DNA of 64,000 bases from positions 1,736,001 through 1,800,000 of the forward strand of contig OY282352.1 of the NCBI GenBank assembly GCA_958295495.1, given 5' to 3'. The notes under the pieces were generated by a model. That model did no database searches. It saw only the letters and a program-made list of their open reading frames with translations, and had not been told where the DNA came from. The position numbers and the translations under genes are program-made. Position 1 is the first letter of the stretch. Each line of letters begins with the position of its first letter. This DNA comes from an uncultured Latescibacterota bacterium (lineage in GTDB: Bacteria > Latescibacterota > UBA2968 > UBA8231). Positions 44,384-53,691 of this stretch are shown one piece after another.

Positions 44384-45784
44384 TCACCGCTGCATCCGCG
44401 TCTTGCCGTACCAATCCATCATCCGCTCCACCATCTCTCCCCGCGCCCCTGCATGAGCTGGATCGTCGTACAGGTTGTACAGTTCGTCCGGGTCCTCTTC
44501 TAAATGATACAACTCCCCGTAGGATTCCCCCGGGTAAAAAACCAATTTCCACGCCTCAGTGCGCGCCATGATGCGCGGGCCGTACTCGGAAAACGCAGTC
44601 TCGTGCAATGCGGTTTCTTCTCCGCGCAACAGCGGCCCCAAAGAAAGCCCGGCCGCTCCGGCCAACGGCCCCAATCCCGCCATTTCCAACAGGGTCGGGC
44701 CTAAGTCAATCAGCTCTACTAGCGGCTCGCGCACTCCCAGCCGCTCGATTCCGGGACCGGCAAAAATTAGCGGCACCCGCGCCACTGAGTCGTAGTGGGA
44801 CGAAAACTTATAGACTTGGTGATGGTCGCCGAGGCAGTCGCCGTGATCCGAGGTAAACGCAAAAATCGTGTTGTCCAGCTCGCCTCGCTCGTCAATGGCC
44901 GCGACCATCGCGCCGACCCAATCGTCAATGGTCGTGATGTTGGCGTAGTAGTGCTTCCTCATGCGGCGAATGCGCTCCGGGGTCGCTCGGCTCCACCAGA
45001 TCGCCGCGGGTGTGCGTTTGCCGTCCATGCTCTCCATGGCTCGGCGCTGGGGCGGCGGCTTGGTGTCTAGTTCGTTGGGGATCTCCACCGGGTCGGGAAT
45101 TTCTACTTCCTCGTAGCGCGCCAGCGCGGACGCGGGCGCGTCAAAGGGGTCGTGCGGGCCGGCAAAACCGCTCCACAGGAAAAGCGGCTTGGCAAAGTCG
45201 TGTGTGCGAATGGCCTCCGCGCTCCAGCGGCCAATGCAGTTGTCGATGAACAAGGCTTCGTCGTGCGGCCACACGGTCGCGCCCAAGTAATCCGGCCAAT
45301 TGGGCACGTCTCGGTAGTAGGTCAGCGCCGGTCTCCGAAGCCCGAACTGCATCAGGTACAAGTCGTAGTCGTCCGGGTCTGGGCCGTGGTGGCCCTGCTG
45401 ATAGTTCTTGTTTTCAACGACCGTGCGGTGGCGGAAGCCGCACGGCAGGCGGATCGGCGCGGTGTGCATCTTGCCGATATTGACCGTGTGGAAGCCGCCG
45501 TCCCTAAGCTGCGCGATCCAGTTGGGCTGTTCGGGAGTCAGCCACGCCTCGTTGCGGTCAATGCCGTGGGTGTGGACGTACTGGCCCGAGACGATGCTGT
45601 TGCGCGACGGGCCACAGACCGCCCCTTGCACGAAGGCGTGATTGAACGCCACGCCACGGGCGGCCAGACGGTCAATGTGCGGGGTGATGACGTGGTCGTA
45701 GCCCAAGCAGCCGAGCGTATCCCAGCGCTGCTGGTCGGTGACGATCAGGACGATGTTGGGCGCACTATTTTCTGTCTTGTTCAT
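44384..45784 (-). CDS. Sulfatase family protein 2
   Basis: 466 residues. APNIVLIVTDQQRWDTLGC begins the metal site, AVCGPSRNSIVSG (Cys about 57) is the formylglycine CxPSR motif, and NIGKMH, FAGPHDPFD and FTSDHGDCLGDHHQVYK complete it. The last resembles heparan N-sulfatase/choline-sulfatase-type members. Cytoplasmic by lack of signal peptide. It differs markedly from the sulfatase at 2620, so two substrates are likely. C-terminal LYHLEEDPDELYNLYDDP is the typical end. Confidence 0.92.
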   Translation of the reverse strand: MNKTENSAPNIVLIVTDQQRWDTLGCLGYDHVITPHIDRLAARGVAFNHAFVQGAVCGPSRNSIVSGQYVHTHGIDRNEAWLTPEQPNWIAQLRDGGFHTVNIGKMHTAPIRLPCGFRHRTVVENKNYQQGHHGPDPDDYDLYLMQFGLRRPALTYYRDVPNWPDYLGATVWPHDEALFIDNCIGRWSAEAIRTHDFAKPLFLWSGFAGPHDPFDAPASALARYEEVEIPDPVEIPNELDTKPPPQRRAMESMDGKRTPAAIWWSRATPERIRRMRKHYYANITTIDDWVGAMVAAIDERGELDNTIFAFTSDHGDCLGDHHQVYKFSSHYDSVARVPLIFAGPGIERLGVREPLVELIDLGPTLLEMAGLGPLAGAAGLSLGPLLRGEETALHETAFSEYGPRIMARTEAWKLVFYPGESYGELYHLEEDPDELYNLYDDPAHAGARGEMVERMMDWYGKTRMQR

Positions 45785-45850
45785 GCGGCTTAGCGATCTT
45801 TTTCAATTCGGGAAGTCGGCAAGCCAAGAGCGCACCGGTGGGCCGTATTA

Positions 45851-45870
45851 GGGCGATTCGCGAATCGCCC
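45851..45870. repeat. Perfect palindrome, REP-like
   Basis: Twenty-base perfect palindrome with 10-bp arms (GGGCGATTCG and its complement), followed by CCTACG. This is a type of short palindrome scattered between genes in many bacteria. It lies just beyond the 3' end of the DUF2007 gene. Confidence 0.6.
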
Positions 45871-46179
45871 CTACGGAGCCGCGCCGCAGTTCCAACAGTC
45901 CGTAAATGCTCCCGGGCACTCCTCGCCGCACGCGGCGCAAGTCCACGGTTCCTCGTCTCCCACAGCCGTCGCGAGCAGGGTGTCGATGTGCGATTTCGCG
46001 GCCGCGACCTGTCTGTCGTCCAAGACCCACAACTCCGGCCAGCATTCGATTGGGGGCAATTCGCCCACCCCGCCGAGGAGATGCTGACCGCGCAAAACGC
46101 ATTCAATGCCCTGCGCGGCCAGCGCGTTTTTGAGGTGGCTGAGCAGGGCCAAATCTTGAGTAGTATAAACTCGTTCCAT
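45871..46179 (-). CDS. DUF2007-type protein with zinc-ribbon tail
   Basis: 102 residues. MERVYTTQDLALLSHLKNAL then GIECVLRGQHLLGGVGELPP and ELWVLDDRQVAAAKSHIDTL form the DUF2007 (putative signal-transducing, ferredoxin-like) domain. Residues 80-100 hold CAACGEECPGAFTDCWNC, a four-cysteine zinc ribbon. Function unknown. Confidence 0.8.
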   Translation of the reverse strand: MERVYTTQDLALLSHLKNALAAQGIECVLRGQHLLGGVGELPPIECWPELWVLDDRQVAAAKSHIDTLLATAVGDEEPWTCAACGEECPGAFTDCWNCGAAP

Positions 46180-46375
46180 TTGTATTCGCTTCTCCCTGTA
46201 TATGCTCGTTTCGAGATCGTTCCATACGCGACGCCTCGCGTCCTACCGCATCGCTTCACCCTCCATCGCCGCCGACAGACACTCCCCCCCATCCTCTCCC
46301 CAAGCAGTGCCGGGAGTACCCTGCCAATCCCACTGCCCCTCTCTCCGGGGCGGTGTCGGGGGCATCCTATAAATC

Positions 46376-49273
46376 CTACTCAATCCTATAAATCCTGGTC
46401 CGTAGTGCCGGCAGCAACCGCGTCACCTCCTCCTCCAGCAACGCCAGCGCCTCCTCAGCGTCGGCAAACGCTTCCTCGCGCCCGATTTCCTCCAACCGAT
46501 GCGCGGCCTCGGCCGCCCCCTCAGCCCCGAAAACGTGCGCCGATCCCTTGAGCGTATGCGCGGCCCGCCGCAATTCCGGGCCATCCGCGCCGGCAATGTG
46601 CTCGCGGATCTGCTGCATCAGCTTGGGGCACTCGACAAAAAACATCTCCGCGAGCTCGCGCAGCATGGCCTCGTCGCCGCCGACGCTTTCGAGCGCGGCA
46701 TCCCACTCAAAGGGCAAATCCGCCAGCGCGAATTCACGCCTCAAGGCGCGGTGAATCCCCTCTACGACTGCGTATAGCTCGTGCGGGCGCACGGGCTTGG
46801 CGACATAACCGTCCATGCCCGCCGCCAAAAAGCGGTCGCGGTCGCCTTTCATGGCGTGGGCGGTCATGGCGATGATTGGGATGTGCCCGCCGGTATGTAC
46901 CTCTGCTTGGCGAATGGCGGCCGTGGCCTCTAGGCCATCCATGTCCGGCATTTGCACGTCCATCAGCACCACGTCAAAGGGCTGCGCGGCCACCTGCTCC
47001 ACGGCTGCGCAGCCGTTGTTCACTACCACGACGGAGTGGCCGCGCTCCTCTAACAGCCGTACGGCTACCTGCTGGTTGATCGCCCCATCCTCGGCCAAGA
47101 GGATGCGGCGGCTCTCGACCACCACCGGCTCGTCCCCAAGCACTTCACCGCGCCTTGAGAGCCCATGCGTCTCCACCGGCGGGGCGGCTTCGAGGGCCGC
47201 GCCAATGGCCTCTAGCAGGTCGGATTGCTTGACCGGCTTGATGAGGCTGCGGGCAATGCCCAAGGAGCGCACCTGCGCGCTGTACTCGGCGCGGTCGGCC
47301 GAAGAAAGCAGCAGCACCGGCACGTGGGCAAACGCTGCGTTCTCGCGGATCCGCGCTACCGTTTCTAGGCCGTCCATCCCCGGCATCATCAGATCCATCA
47401 GCACTACGTCGCAAGGCTGCGACGCAGCCTCTAGAGCCTCAATCGCAGCCGAGCCGCTCTCCACGAGCTCGACCTCCATCGCCCAGCTTTTCAGGATCTC
47501 TTCGAGGATCCGCCGATTGGTCGCATGGTCGTCAACAACTAACACCTTTAGCCCCCGCAGTGAGACCAACTCGGTGCGCTTAGTCTCCGGCGTCCCCAAC
47601 CCTAAGCGGACCGTCCAGTAAAAGGTGCTGCCTTTGCCCTCCTCGCTCTCGACCCATATACGGCCCCCCATCAGCTCGACTAGCTGCTGCGAAATGGCCA
47701 AGCCCAAGCCGGAGCCGCCAAAGCGCCGCGAAGTCGAGCTATCGACTTGGCTGAAAGAGTCGAATATCCGCGCCTGTTTCTCCGGCGCGATGCCGATCCC
47801 GGTGTCGCGCACCCACAGGCACAGGCACACCCCGTCCGGCAAAGCCTCTTCCACTGCGATGCCGACTTCCACTTCACCTTCCTCGGTAAACTTGACGGCA
47901 TTGCCCACTAAGTTGATCACCACTTGGCGCAACCGGCGTGGGTCGCCGACCAAGCGGTCGGGGATGTTCGCGGGGATGTGGCACACGAGCTCTATGTTTT
48001 TGCTCGCCGCGGGCATGGCCAGTGCCTGCACGGCGTTGCCTACCTCGTCGCGCAGGCCGAACTCTATTCTCTCCAGCGCCAAGCGGCCTGCTTCGACTTT
48101 GGAGAAATCGAGGATGTCGTTGAGTAGGGACAGCAGGGATTCAGCCGATTGCTGCACCAAGGTCAAGTAGTTGCGCTGCTGGGATTCGAGCCGAGTGCGA
48201 CCCAAGAGCTCGGTCATGCCGATGATGCCATTCATGGGGGTGCGGATTTCGTGGCTCATATTGGCCAAGAACGCACTCTTGGCATGGTTGGCCGCTTCGG
48301 CCTGCTCCTTGGCGTCGCGCAGGGCCTCCTGCGACTCTTCGAGTGCCAACAGGGCCTCGTGCTCGGAGTGCGCCGTCGCCGCGGTTAGGCGGTATTGCTC
48401 TTGTAGCTGCTCTTCCGAGCGCCGCCTTTCCGCATCGACCCGCGACAGGGACGCGGCGTTCCACCATATCAGCAGGGCAAAGGCCAAGATGTTGAGCAGC
48501 GTAAAGAGCGAGAGCCCAAACTCGTACCCATAGAGCCCCTCGCCCTGGATGCGGACCCAGTCGAGCACGAGGGGGATGGCAAAGGCGGCCGGCAAGAGGC
48601 GGCGCGCCACTGAGCCGCCCTCGGTAGTGCTGATTATGGTGGCGATCGGCTCGCGGTGTGGGCGAGCACAGAGCAGGCCAGAGCAGAGGATGAGGAATTC
48701 GGTCGCCGTATCCGGGACGACCGGCACATACCCGGCTATCCCGTAGAGCAGGAGCACGTTGTGGAAGTAGCTGCTCATCGACAAAAGCCCGATGGCCGTC
48801 GCCGCGAGTATGCAGGTCTGCGGCAGATAGGCGCGGCCCCTCACCTGCACATCCATCAGCACCAAAGCCAAGCCTATCAGCAAAAAGGAAAAAGCCGCAT
48901 TGGGCGACATCCGGTAGCCGCCCAGCTTAAAATAAAAAAGGTATGTATCGACGCCCCGCTCCCAATTGTACTGGTAGCCGATCAACTTGAGCACGGCGAT
49001 CAGCACTACGGTCGCCCCCAGCACCACGCCCACATACCGCCGCCAGCGGCTCAGCGGCTCGGCGCGCAACAACAAAAGCGCCGCACCGGCCAAGATAAAC
49101 TCCATCGCCACGAGCGGATGCGTCGCCACCCAACTGATGTGCATGAAGCTTTTGAGGTATTCGTCGTCGGCGTTCCAGCCCCACAGCACGAGCACACCCG
49201 AGAGTACGCTCGCGGAGGCTGCCAATCGCGCCAGCCAGCCGATCCAGCGCCGGAAGCGGGGATCGCCCCCCAT
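46376..49273 (-). CDS. Membrane hybrid histidine kinase (HisKA-HATPase-REC-REC-Hpt)
   Basis: 965 residues. The first 270 residues contain about eight hydrophobic helices; then a coiled coil (about 285-335), HisKA with [16 protein letters not shown] (His about 343), HATPase_c ([33 protein letters not shown]), REC1 ([12 protein letters not shown], Asp in [10 protein letters not shown] about 626), REC2 ([13 protein letters not shown], Asp in [10 protein letters not shown] about 767) and a C-terminal Hpt ([13 protein letters not shown], His about 904). This is a complete phosphorelay chain (BarA/LuxQ-like order). The receiver gene upstream ends two bases before this ATG, so it is co-expressed and is a plausible partner. 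No DNA-binding output gene is adjacent. Confidence 0.93.
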   Translation of the reverse strand: MGGDPRFRRWIGWLARLAASASVLSGVLVLWGWNADDEYLKSFMHISWVATHPLVAMEFILAGAALLLLRAEPLSRWRRYVGVVLGATVVLIAVLKLIGYQYNWERGVDTYLFYFKLGGYRMSPNAAFSFLLIGLALVLMDVQVRGRAYLPQTCILAATAIGLLSMSSYFHNVLLLYGIAGYVPVVPDTATEFLILCSGLLCARPHREPIATIISTTEGGSVARRLLPAAFAIPLVLDWVRIQGEGLYGYEFGLSLFTLLNILAFALLIWWNAASLSRVDAERRRSEEQLQEQYRLTAATAHSEHEALLALEESQEALRDAKEQAEAANHAKSAFLANMSHEIRTPMNGIIGMTELLGRTRLESQQRNYLTLVQQSAESLLSLLNDILDFSKVEAGRLALERIEFGLRDEVGNAVQALAMPAASKNIELVCHIPANIPDRLVGDPRRLRQVVINLVGNAVKFTEEGEVEVGIAVEEALPDGVCLCLWVRDTGIGIAPEKQARIFDSFSQVDSSTSRRFGGSGLGLAISQQLVELMGGRIWVESEEGKGSTFYWTVRLGLGTPETKRTELVSLRGLKVLVVDDHATNRRILEEILKSWAMEVELVESGSAAIEALEAASQPCDVVLMDLMMPGMDGLETVARIRENAAFAHVPVLLLSSADRAEYSAQVRSLGIARSLIKPVKQSDLLEAIGAALEAAPPVETHGLSRRGEVLGDEPVVVESRRILLAEDGAINQQVAVRLLEERGHSVVVVNNGCAAVEQVAAQPFDVVLMDVQMPDMDGLEATAAIRQAEVHTGGHIPIIAMTAHAMKGDRDRFLAAGMDGYVAKPVRPHELYAVVEGIHRALRREFALADLPFEWDAALESVGGDEAMLRELAEMFFVECPKLMQQIREHIAGADGPELRRAAHTLKGSAHVFGAEGAAEAAHRLEEIGREEAFADAEEALALLEEEVTRLLPALRTRIYRIE

Positions 49274-49275
49274 CG

Positions 49276-49647
49276 CTAACCTGCTACGGCCGCCCGGATA
49301 GACCGGGCCAAGCTCTCGCCATTGATCTGCGTTTTGATTAGGTAATCGCGGGCACCGGCCGCTACGGCCTCTTCGGCGAGCACTCCGTCATCGAGGCCAG
49401 TCAGGACCAATACGGGGATATTCGGGGCGGTTACTTTGACGCGCTCGAACGTGGCCAGCTCTTGGCTGTCGGGCAGTACTAGGTCGAGGAGGATCGCGTC
49501 GATGCCGCCGGCCGCTAACCGCGCTAGGCCGGCTGCTAAATGATCGACCGCTTCCACGGCAAATTCCGGTTTCAGCAAGCCCTGCAAAAGACGGGCGTGA
49601 ATGGGATTGTCCTCGACGAGCAGGACGGATATGGGGGAATCGGCCAT
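49276..49647 (-). CDS. Single-domain response regulator
   Basis: 123 residues, receiver domain only: [15 protein letters not shown] (acidic pair), Asp in [12 protein letters not shown], Thr in LVLTGLDD, Lys in [10 protein letters not shown]. No output domain, so it works by phosphotransfer or protein binding. The first gene of an operon with the hybrid kinase. Confidence 0.92.
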   Translation of the reverse strand: MADSPISVLLVEDNPIHARLLQGLLKPEFAVEAVDHLAAGLARLAAGGIDAILLDLVLPDSQELATFERVKVTAPNIPVLVLTGLDDGVLAEEAVAAGARDYLIKTQINGESLARSIRAAVAG

Positions 49648-49702
49648 AGTGTGTTATTCATCCATTCGGTGGGGGCCGTGATCCGGGTGTATGAGATAGA
49701 CT

Positions 49703-50506
49703 CTAGTCGTAATTGCTCGGTACGTGGTCGCCCAAAAGCCGCCGCTGCCGTGGCGTGGCCTGCGCCAACAGGGCCCCGTCGAATTGGAATTTGTTCAGAT
49801 AGGGTGGGTACTTCTGGGTGATAATGCGCTGGGCGTAGTGTACTTGGAGCAGGTAGCGCGTCTGCTCGCTCGTATTGGCCGTGCCGCGGTGCCAGACCTC
49901 GCAGCGGAACAGCACGCAGTCGCCGGCCTTGCACAAGATGCTCTGCTCCTCGACGCCCTTAAAGCTGGTCTCGCCCGCTCGGGGCCGCCGACCCGCACGG
50001 TGGCTGCCCGGCACGAAGTGAGTCGGCCCCAGCTCCTTGGTCAGGTCGTCGAGATAGTAATGGGCCGTGGTGATAAAGATCGGAATCTCTACCTCTGGGT
50101 GGTCCATGACTTCTTCGGGCAGGGTCAGCGGCTGCCAGTCGGCGTGCAGGGTTTGGTCCGGGCGGCCCGGGCCGGTAATCCAAGCCGTCATGCCGATGCA
50201 GTGGCAATCGTCGCCGTGTACGGCCTCGACTAGGTCGATGATTTCGGGCCGGTCCAAGTACTGGGCGAAGATCGGCGCGCGGTTGAACGCATTGTTGACG
50301 CTCTTGTTGAGAAAGCCGTGCGCGGCCGGGTCGGTGTGGCGGTCGTAGCTTTCCTCCAGCGCGGTCAGCTCGTCCATGGCTTGGCGCAACTCGGCGATCT
50401 CTCGCTCGTTGAGCACCTCGGGAAAATAGGCGTACCCGTCTTCCTTCATTGCCTGCACATAGCCCGCTAGATCGGGCCGCGCCACCAGCGGCAAAGCCGT
50501 TGTCAT
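49703..50506 (-). CDS. Phytanoyl-CoA dioxygenase (PhyH) family protein 2
   Basis: 267 residues. Iron ligands His and Asp in TLHADWQPL and the distal His in EVWHRGTANTSEQTRY, which also holds the 2-oxoglutarate Arg. TKELGPTHFVPGSHRAGRRP is the usual loop, and the final YPPYLNKFQFDGALL resembles the ectoine-hydroxylase-like branch. Substrate unknown. It follows the Fe-S gene on the same strand, 17 bases after its stop. Confidence 0.88.
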   Translation of the reverse strand: MTTALPLVARPDLAGYVQAMKEDGYAYFPEVLNEREIAELRQAMDELTALEESYDRHTDPAAHGFLNKSVNNAFNRAPIFAQYLDRPEIIDLVEAVHGDDCHCIGMTAWITGPGRPDQTLHADWQPLTLPEEVMDHPEVEIPIFITTAHYYLDDLTKELGPTHFVPGSHRAGRRPRAGETSFKGVEEQSILCKAGDCVLFRCEVWHRGTANTSEQTRYLLQVHYAQRIITQKYPPYLNKFQFDGALLAQATPRQRRLLGDHVPSNYD

Positions 50507-50523
50507 AGAGCCTCTCCTCGGGA

Positions 50524-51093
50524 CTAATAGTACGGATTTTCTCCCAAGGCGTGATCCGTCGCGTCAACGACGGCTTCCACCTCGGGCACCGCTTCCTTAA
50601 TCATGCGAATGATGCCCTGTTTGAGCGTCACATCGGCTTGGCCACAGCCCTGACAGCCCCCGCCCATCTGCACGAAGACCGTGTTGCCCTTGATATCTAC
50701 TAAGGTCACCACGCCACCGTGCGTGGCCACGCCCGGGTTAATTTGGGTTTCGATGACGCGGTGGACGGCCTCGGCCACCGGGCCGCTCAGGTGCGCGGGC
50801 ATCTTGCGCGGGCGCTCGATCTTGAAACCCGACCCCATAAGCCCATCTACGTAATCTACCTTGGCTTCCGCCAACAGATCGGCACTTTCGGGATCCATGT
50901 ACACGTCAAAGCCCGCGAAGTGGGCAACCTGATCGTCGCCGCCTACCTGCTGGTCGGATATGAATGCCAGCTTGTAGTCAACCTGCTTGGCGGGGTCGAG
51001 GCGGGCGCCGATGCGCAGGCCCTTGACTGGCTTTTCGCTCTCGGCGACTAGGGTGGCAATTTTCTCTGCTGCTGCGGTGGTAATGGTAATCAT
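50524..51093 (-). CDS. nfuA: NfuA-type Fe-S cluster carrier
   Basis: 189 residues. The N-terminal half is a HesB/IscA-like domain (MITITTAAAEKIATLVAESE) and the C-terminal half a NifU domain (VHRVIETQINPGVATHGGVV) with the cluster-binding CQGCGQADVTLKQGI. This is the size and order of E. coli NfuA, which carries 4Fe-4S clusters at a dimer interface. The N-terminal domain lacks the IscA cysteines, as in NfuA. Confidence 0.92.
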   Translation of the reverse strand: MITITTAAAEKIATLVAESEKPVKGLRIGARLDPAKQVDYKLAFISDQQVGGDDQVAHFAGFDVYMDPESADLLAEAKVDYVDGLMGSGFKIERPRKMPAHLSGPVAEAVHRVIETQINPGVATHGGVVTLVDIKGNTVFVQMGGGCQGCGQADVTLKQGIIRMIKEAVPEVEAVVDATDHALGENPYY

Positions 51094-51165
51094 GGTCTGT
51101 CCTCCGTCGAGACGTAACTGCTTGATAATACCGAGACAGTGGGCTGCGGGGCAAGCGGCCCATTC

Positions 51166-53691
51166 CTAGAACCGCGGGTCAACCGGCTCGCTTTCCAACG
51201 CCAAGACCCCAAAGACGCATTCGTGTACCCGGCGCAAGGGCTGCCCAGCGACAAACCGCTCCAAGCCCTCCACCCCCAGCGCGAATTCTCGCAGTGCCAA
51301 CGCCTGCTTGCCCTTGAGATTGCGACGGCGCAAAAGCTCTAGGCCCTCCGTGTACTCAGGCCCGTAGATCAGCCGCAGGTACGCGCGGCCCCGGCACTTG
51401 AGCGCCGGCTGAACTAGGCCGCGTCCGCCTGTGCAGACAAAGTCCAAGGGCTTGGCTACCAAGCCCTCGCCGCCGCTGGCGGTCAGTTCCTCCCACCACC
51501 GGACTACTTCGCTGCTGCTGTGCATATCGTCCAAAACCACCCGCCGGCGATCTATCGCGCACAGCAACTCCGGCTCGGCCGCGCACAGCTTGTCCAAGGT
51601 CTCCAGATGCCACGCGTGGGTCTGGTTGACGTGGACCTGCCCCTCCGTGGCCAAGAGGTGGAAAGGGGCCAATTTAAGGTCCTTGAGCGTACGCACCGGC
51701 CAGCAATAGGGGCGATAGGCCGCGGCATAGTGTGCCACGGACTCGGCCCGGCCGCGACAACGGCTCAATAGCTCGCCTACGGCCACGCCCCGCACCGCCG
51801 CCTGCTCCAGCGCATCCACGGCCCCTGCCAGCGACACCCGCGCCGCCGCGCCTACCGCTGCGTACTGGTCTTCGAGTAGCTGCTGCGCCTTGGCCGACCA
51901 AGGCATGATCTCGGCGTCGAGTATGGCCCAGTCCGTCGCCAGCGCACTCCATAGCTCGCTGCGCTCAAAGGCTTGGCGCACGTGGTCCAGGAGCCCCGCT
52001 TCCAAACCTGCATCCGCAAAGAAGCGGCGGCCCGTGCGCGTGTAGCATAAGCCCGCGCTGCCGTCCTCGACCCCAAAGCGCCGCCGCGCTGTCGCCGGGT
52101 TGCGGCAGACGACCAACACGGCCCGCGAACCCATCTGCTTCTCCTCGCAGATGAGCTCGCGCACGCCGCAGCGGCGATAGTACGCCAAGACTTCGTCCGG
52201 GTGCTCGAGCAGGTCGGGGCGGGTGCTGGTTTGGGGCGGGGCCATCGTCGGCGGCAGATAGACCAACCACCGGGGATCAACGGCAAAGCGGCTCATCACC
52301 TCCAGCGCCGCGGCCGCCCGCTCTGCATGGACGGTAACTCGGCCCATCAACCGCGTTTCCACGCGCCGACCCCCGGCCACCTCCGCTAAGTCGAGCACAT
52401 CGTCGGGCATCTGTTGCACCGCCAAGGGGCGGATCGGATCGGCGTACTGGGCCTTGGCCGGGACGGATACGAGCTCTAGTTCGGGATAGCGCAGCGCCGT
52501 CAGCGCACCGCCAAAGACGCAGCCAGTGTCGATGTTGATCGCGTTGTTGACCCACTCCGGCCGTGCCACGGGCGTGTGTCCATAGACGACGCGGGCGCGG
52601 CCCCGATACTCGGCCGCCCAATCGCGGCGCACCGGCAAGCCAAATTCGTCCTCCTCGCCCGTGGCGTCCCCGTACAGGGCAAACGCCCGCACGGCCCCAG
52701 AGGCGCGGCCGGCCATTTCCTCCTTCATGCCAGCGTGCGCTACCACCAGCGCACCCTCGTCGAGGACGTAGTGGCTGACTAGGCCGCCGAGAAAGGTCTC
52801 GACCTTTTTCTTGAACTCCGCGGTCTGGTCGGCGAGTTGGATTAGCGTCTCCTCCAAGCCGTGCGTGCGTTGGACCTTTCTGCCTTGCAAGGCTCGGACC
52901 AAGCGCACGTCGTGGTTGCCCGGTACGCACAGGGCTGCGCCCGACTCCACCATGTGCATGACCAGCGCGAGGACGCCGGGGGCATTGGGGCCGCGATCCA
53001 CCAGATCGCCGACAAAGACGGCCTTGCGCCCCGGCGGCGGCTCCACCTTTTCCCCGGCGATGCCATACCCCAGCCGGTCGAGCAGGGCCTCGAGTTCGGC
53101 ACAACATCCGTGTACATCGCCGATGATGTCAAACGGACCGCGCTCCGTGCGGCGGTCGGGCCACAGCTTCTCCCGCACCACTTCGACCCGCGCCACGTCT
53201 GCGGGCGAGCGCAGCGCAAAGGAGCGGCGAAAGCCCTCGCGCTTGAGGCCCTTGAGGCCGCGGTGTAGCTGACGGTGCTGCCGGGGGATCACGTGGGGTG
53301 GCAAGTCGCGGTCTGCACGCGCGGCCGCGCGCTCCTCGCAGAGCGCCTTCGGCAGGTCAAAGACGACGGCCACTGGCTGGGCGTGATAGCGCTTGGCCAA
53401 TTCCACCAGCGGCTTTCGCGCCTCGGGCTGGACGTTGGTCGCATCTACCACCGTCAAAAGGCCCCGCGCCAAGCGGCGGGCGGCGACAAAGTGCAGGGCG
53501 GCAAACGCATCGTCCGTGGCCTCTAGGCTGTTTTCGTCGTCTGCGACCAGCCCGCGAAAAAAGTCTGCGGAAAGCACTTGACTCGGGGGGAAGTGCTCGC
53601 GGGCAAAGGTCGATTTGCCCGCGCTAGAGACGCCGATTAGCACCACCAGCGAGAGGTCGGGTATCGAGAGGCGGATTTTCTCGTCAGCCAC
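51166..53691 (-). CDS. pnkp: Bacterial Pnkp, RNA end-healing and ligase-like protein
   Basis: 841 residues from GTG 53691 (VADEKIRLSIPDLSLVVLIG), overlapping the hen1 stop by 8 bases. Three modules: polynucleotide 5'-kinase (P-loop GVSSAGKST, Lys about 26; to about 170); metallophosphatase/2',3'-phosphatase (IGDVHGCCAELEALL, VFVGDLVDRGPN, PGNHDVRL; about 185-410); ligase-like adenylyltransferase (motif I EEKQMGSRAV, about 510, on to the end). The length matches Clostridium Pnkp. With Hen1 it repairs ribotoxin-cleaved tRNA in the cytoplasm. Confidence 0.95.
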   Translation of the reverse strand: MADEKIRLSIPDLSLVVLIGVSSAGKSTFAREHFPPSQVLSADFFRGLVADDENSLEATDDAFAALHFVAARRLARGLLTVVDATNVQPEARKPLVELAKRYHAQPVAVVFDLPKALCEERAAARADRDLPPHVIPRQHRQLHRGLKGLKREGFRRSFALRSPADVARVEVVREKLWPDRRTERGPFDIIGDVHGCCAELEALLDRLGYGIAGEKVEPPPGRKAVFVGDLVDRGPNAPGVLALVMHMVESGAALCVPGNHDVRLVRALQGRKVQRTHGLEETLIQLADQTAEFKKKVETFLGGLVSHYVLDEGALVVAHAGMKEEMAGRASGAVRAFALYGDATGEEDEFGLPVRRDWAAEYRGRARVVYGHTPVARPEWVNNAINIDTGCVFGGALTALRYPELELVSVPAKAQYADPIRPLAVQQMPDDVLDLAEVAGGRRVETRLMGRVTVHAERAAAALEVMSRFAVDPRWLVYLPPTMAPPQTSTRPDLLEHPDEVLAYYRRCGVRELICEEKQMGSRAVLVVCRNPATARRRFGVEDGSAGLCYTRTGRRFFADAGLEAGLLDHVRQAFERSELWSALATDWAILDAEIMPWSAKAQQLLEDQYAAVGAAARVSLAGAVDALEQAAVRGVAVGELLSRCRGRAESVAHYAAAYRPYCWPVRTLKDLKLAPFHLLATEGQVHVNQTHAWHLETLDKLCAAEPELLCAIDRRRVVLDDMHSSSEVVRWWEELTASGGEGLVAKPLDFVCTGGRGLVQPALKCRGRAYLRLIYGPEYTEGLELLRRRNLKGKQALALREFALGVEGLERFVAGQPLRRVHECVFGVLALESEPVDPRF

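Noticed and set aside
45152..45793. 213-codon plus-strand frame antisense to the second sulfatase
   Set aside because: The sulfatase frame carries all catalytic motifs; this one has no recognisable domain.
46364..46396. 14-base direct repeat ATCCTATAAATCCT at the kinase stop codon
   Set aside because: Only two copies, one inside coding sequence; a short slippage duplication without evident role.
48656..49279. 207-codon plus-strand frame over the kinase membrane region
   Set aside because: His/Gln/Arg-rich translation typical of the antisense of hydrophobic coding sequence.
52277..53107. 276-codon open frame overlapping the Pnkp gene in another frame
   Set aside because: High-GC shadow frame: Arg/Gly/Pro-rich, no family, and the Pnkp frame is fully explained by conserved motifs.
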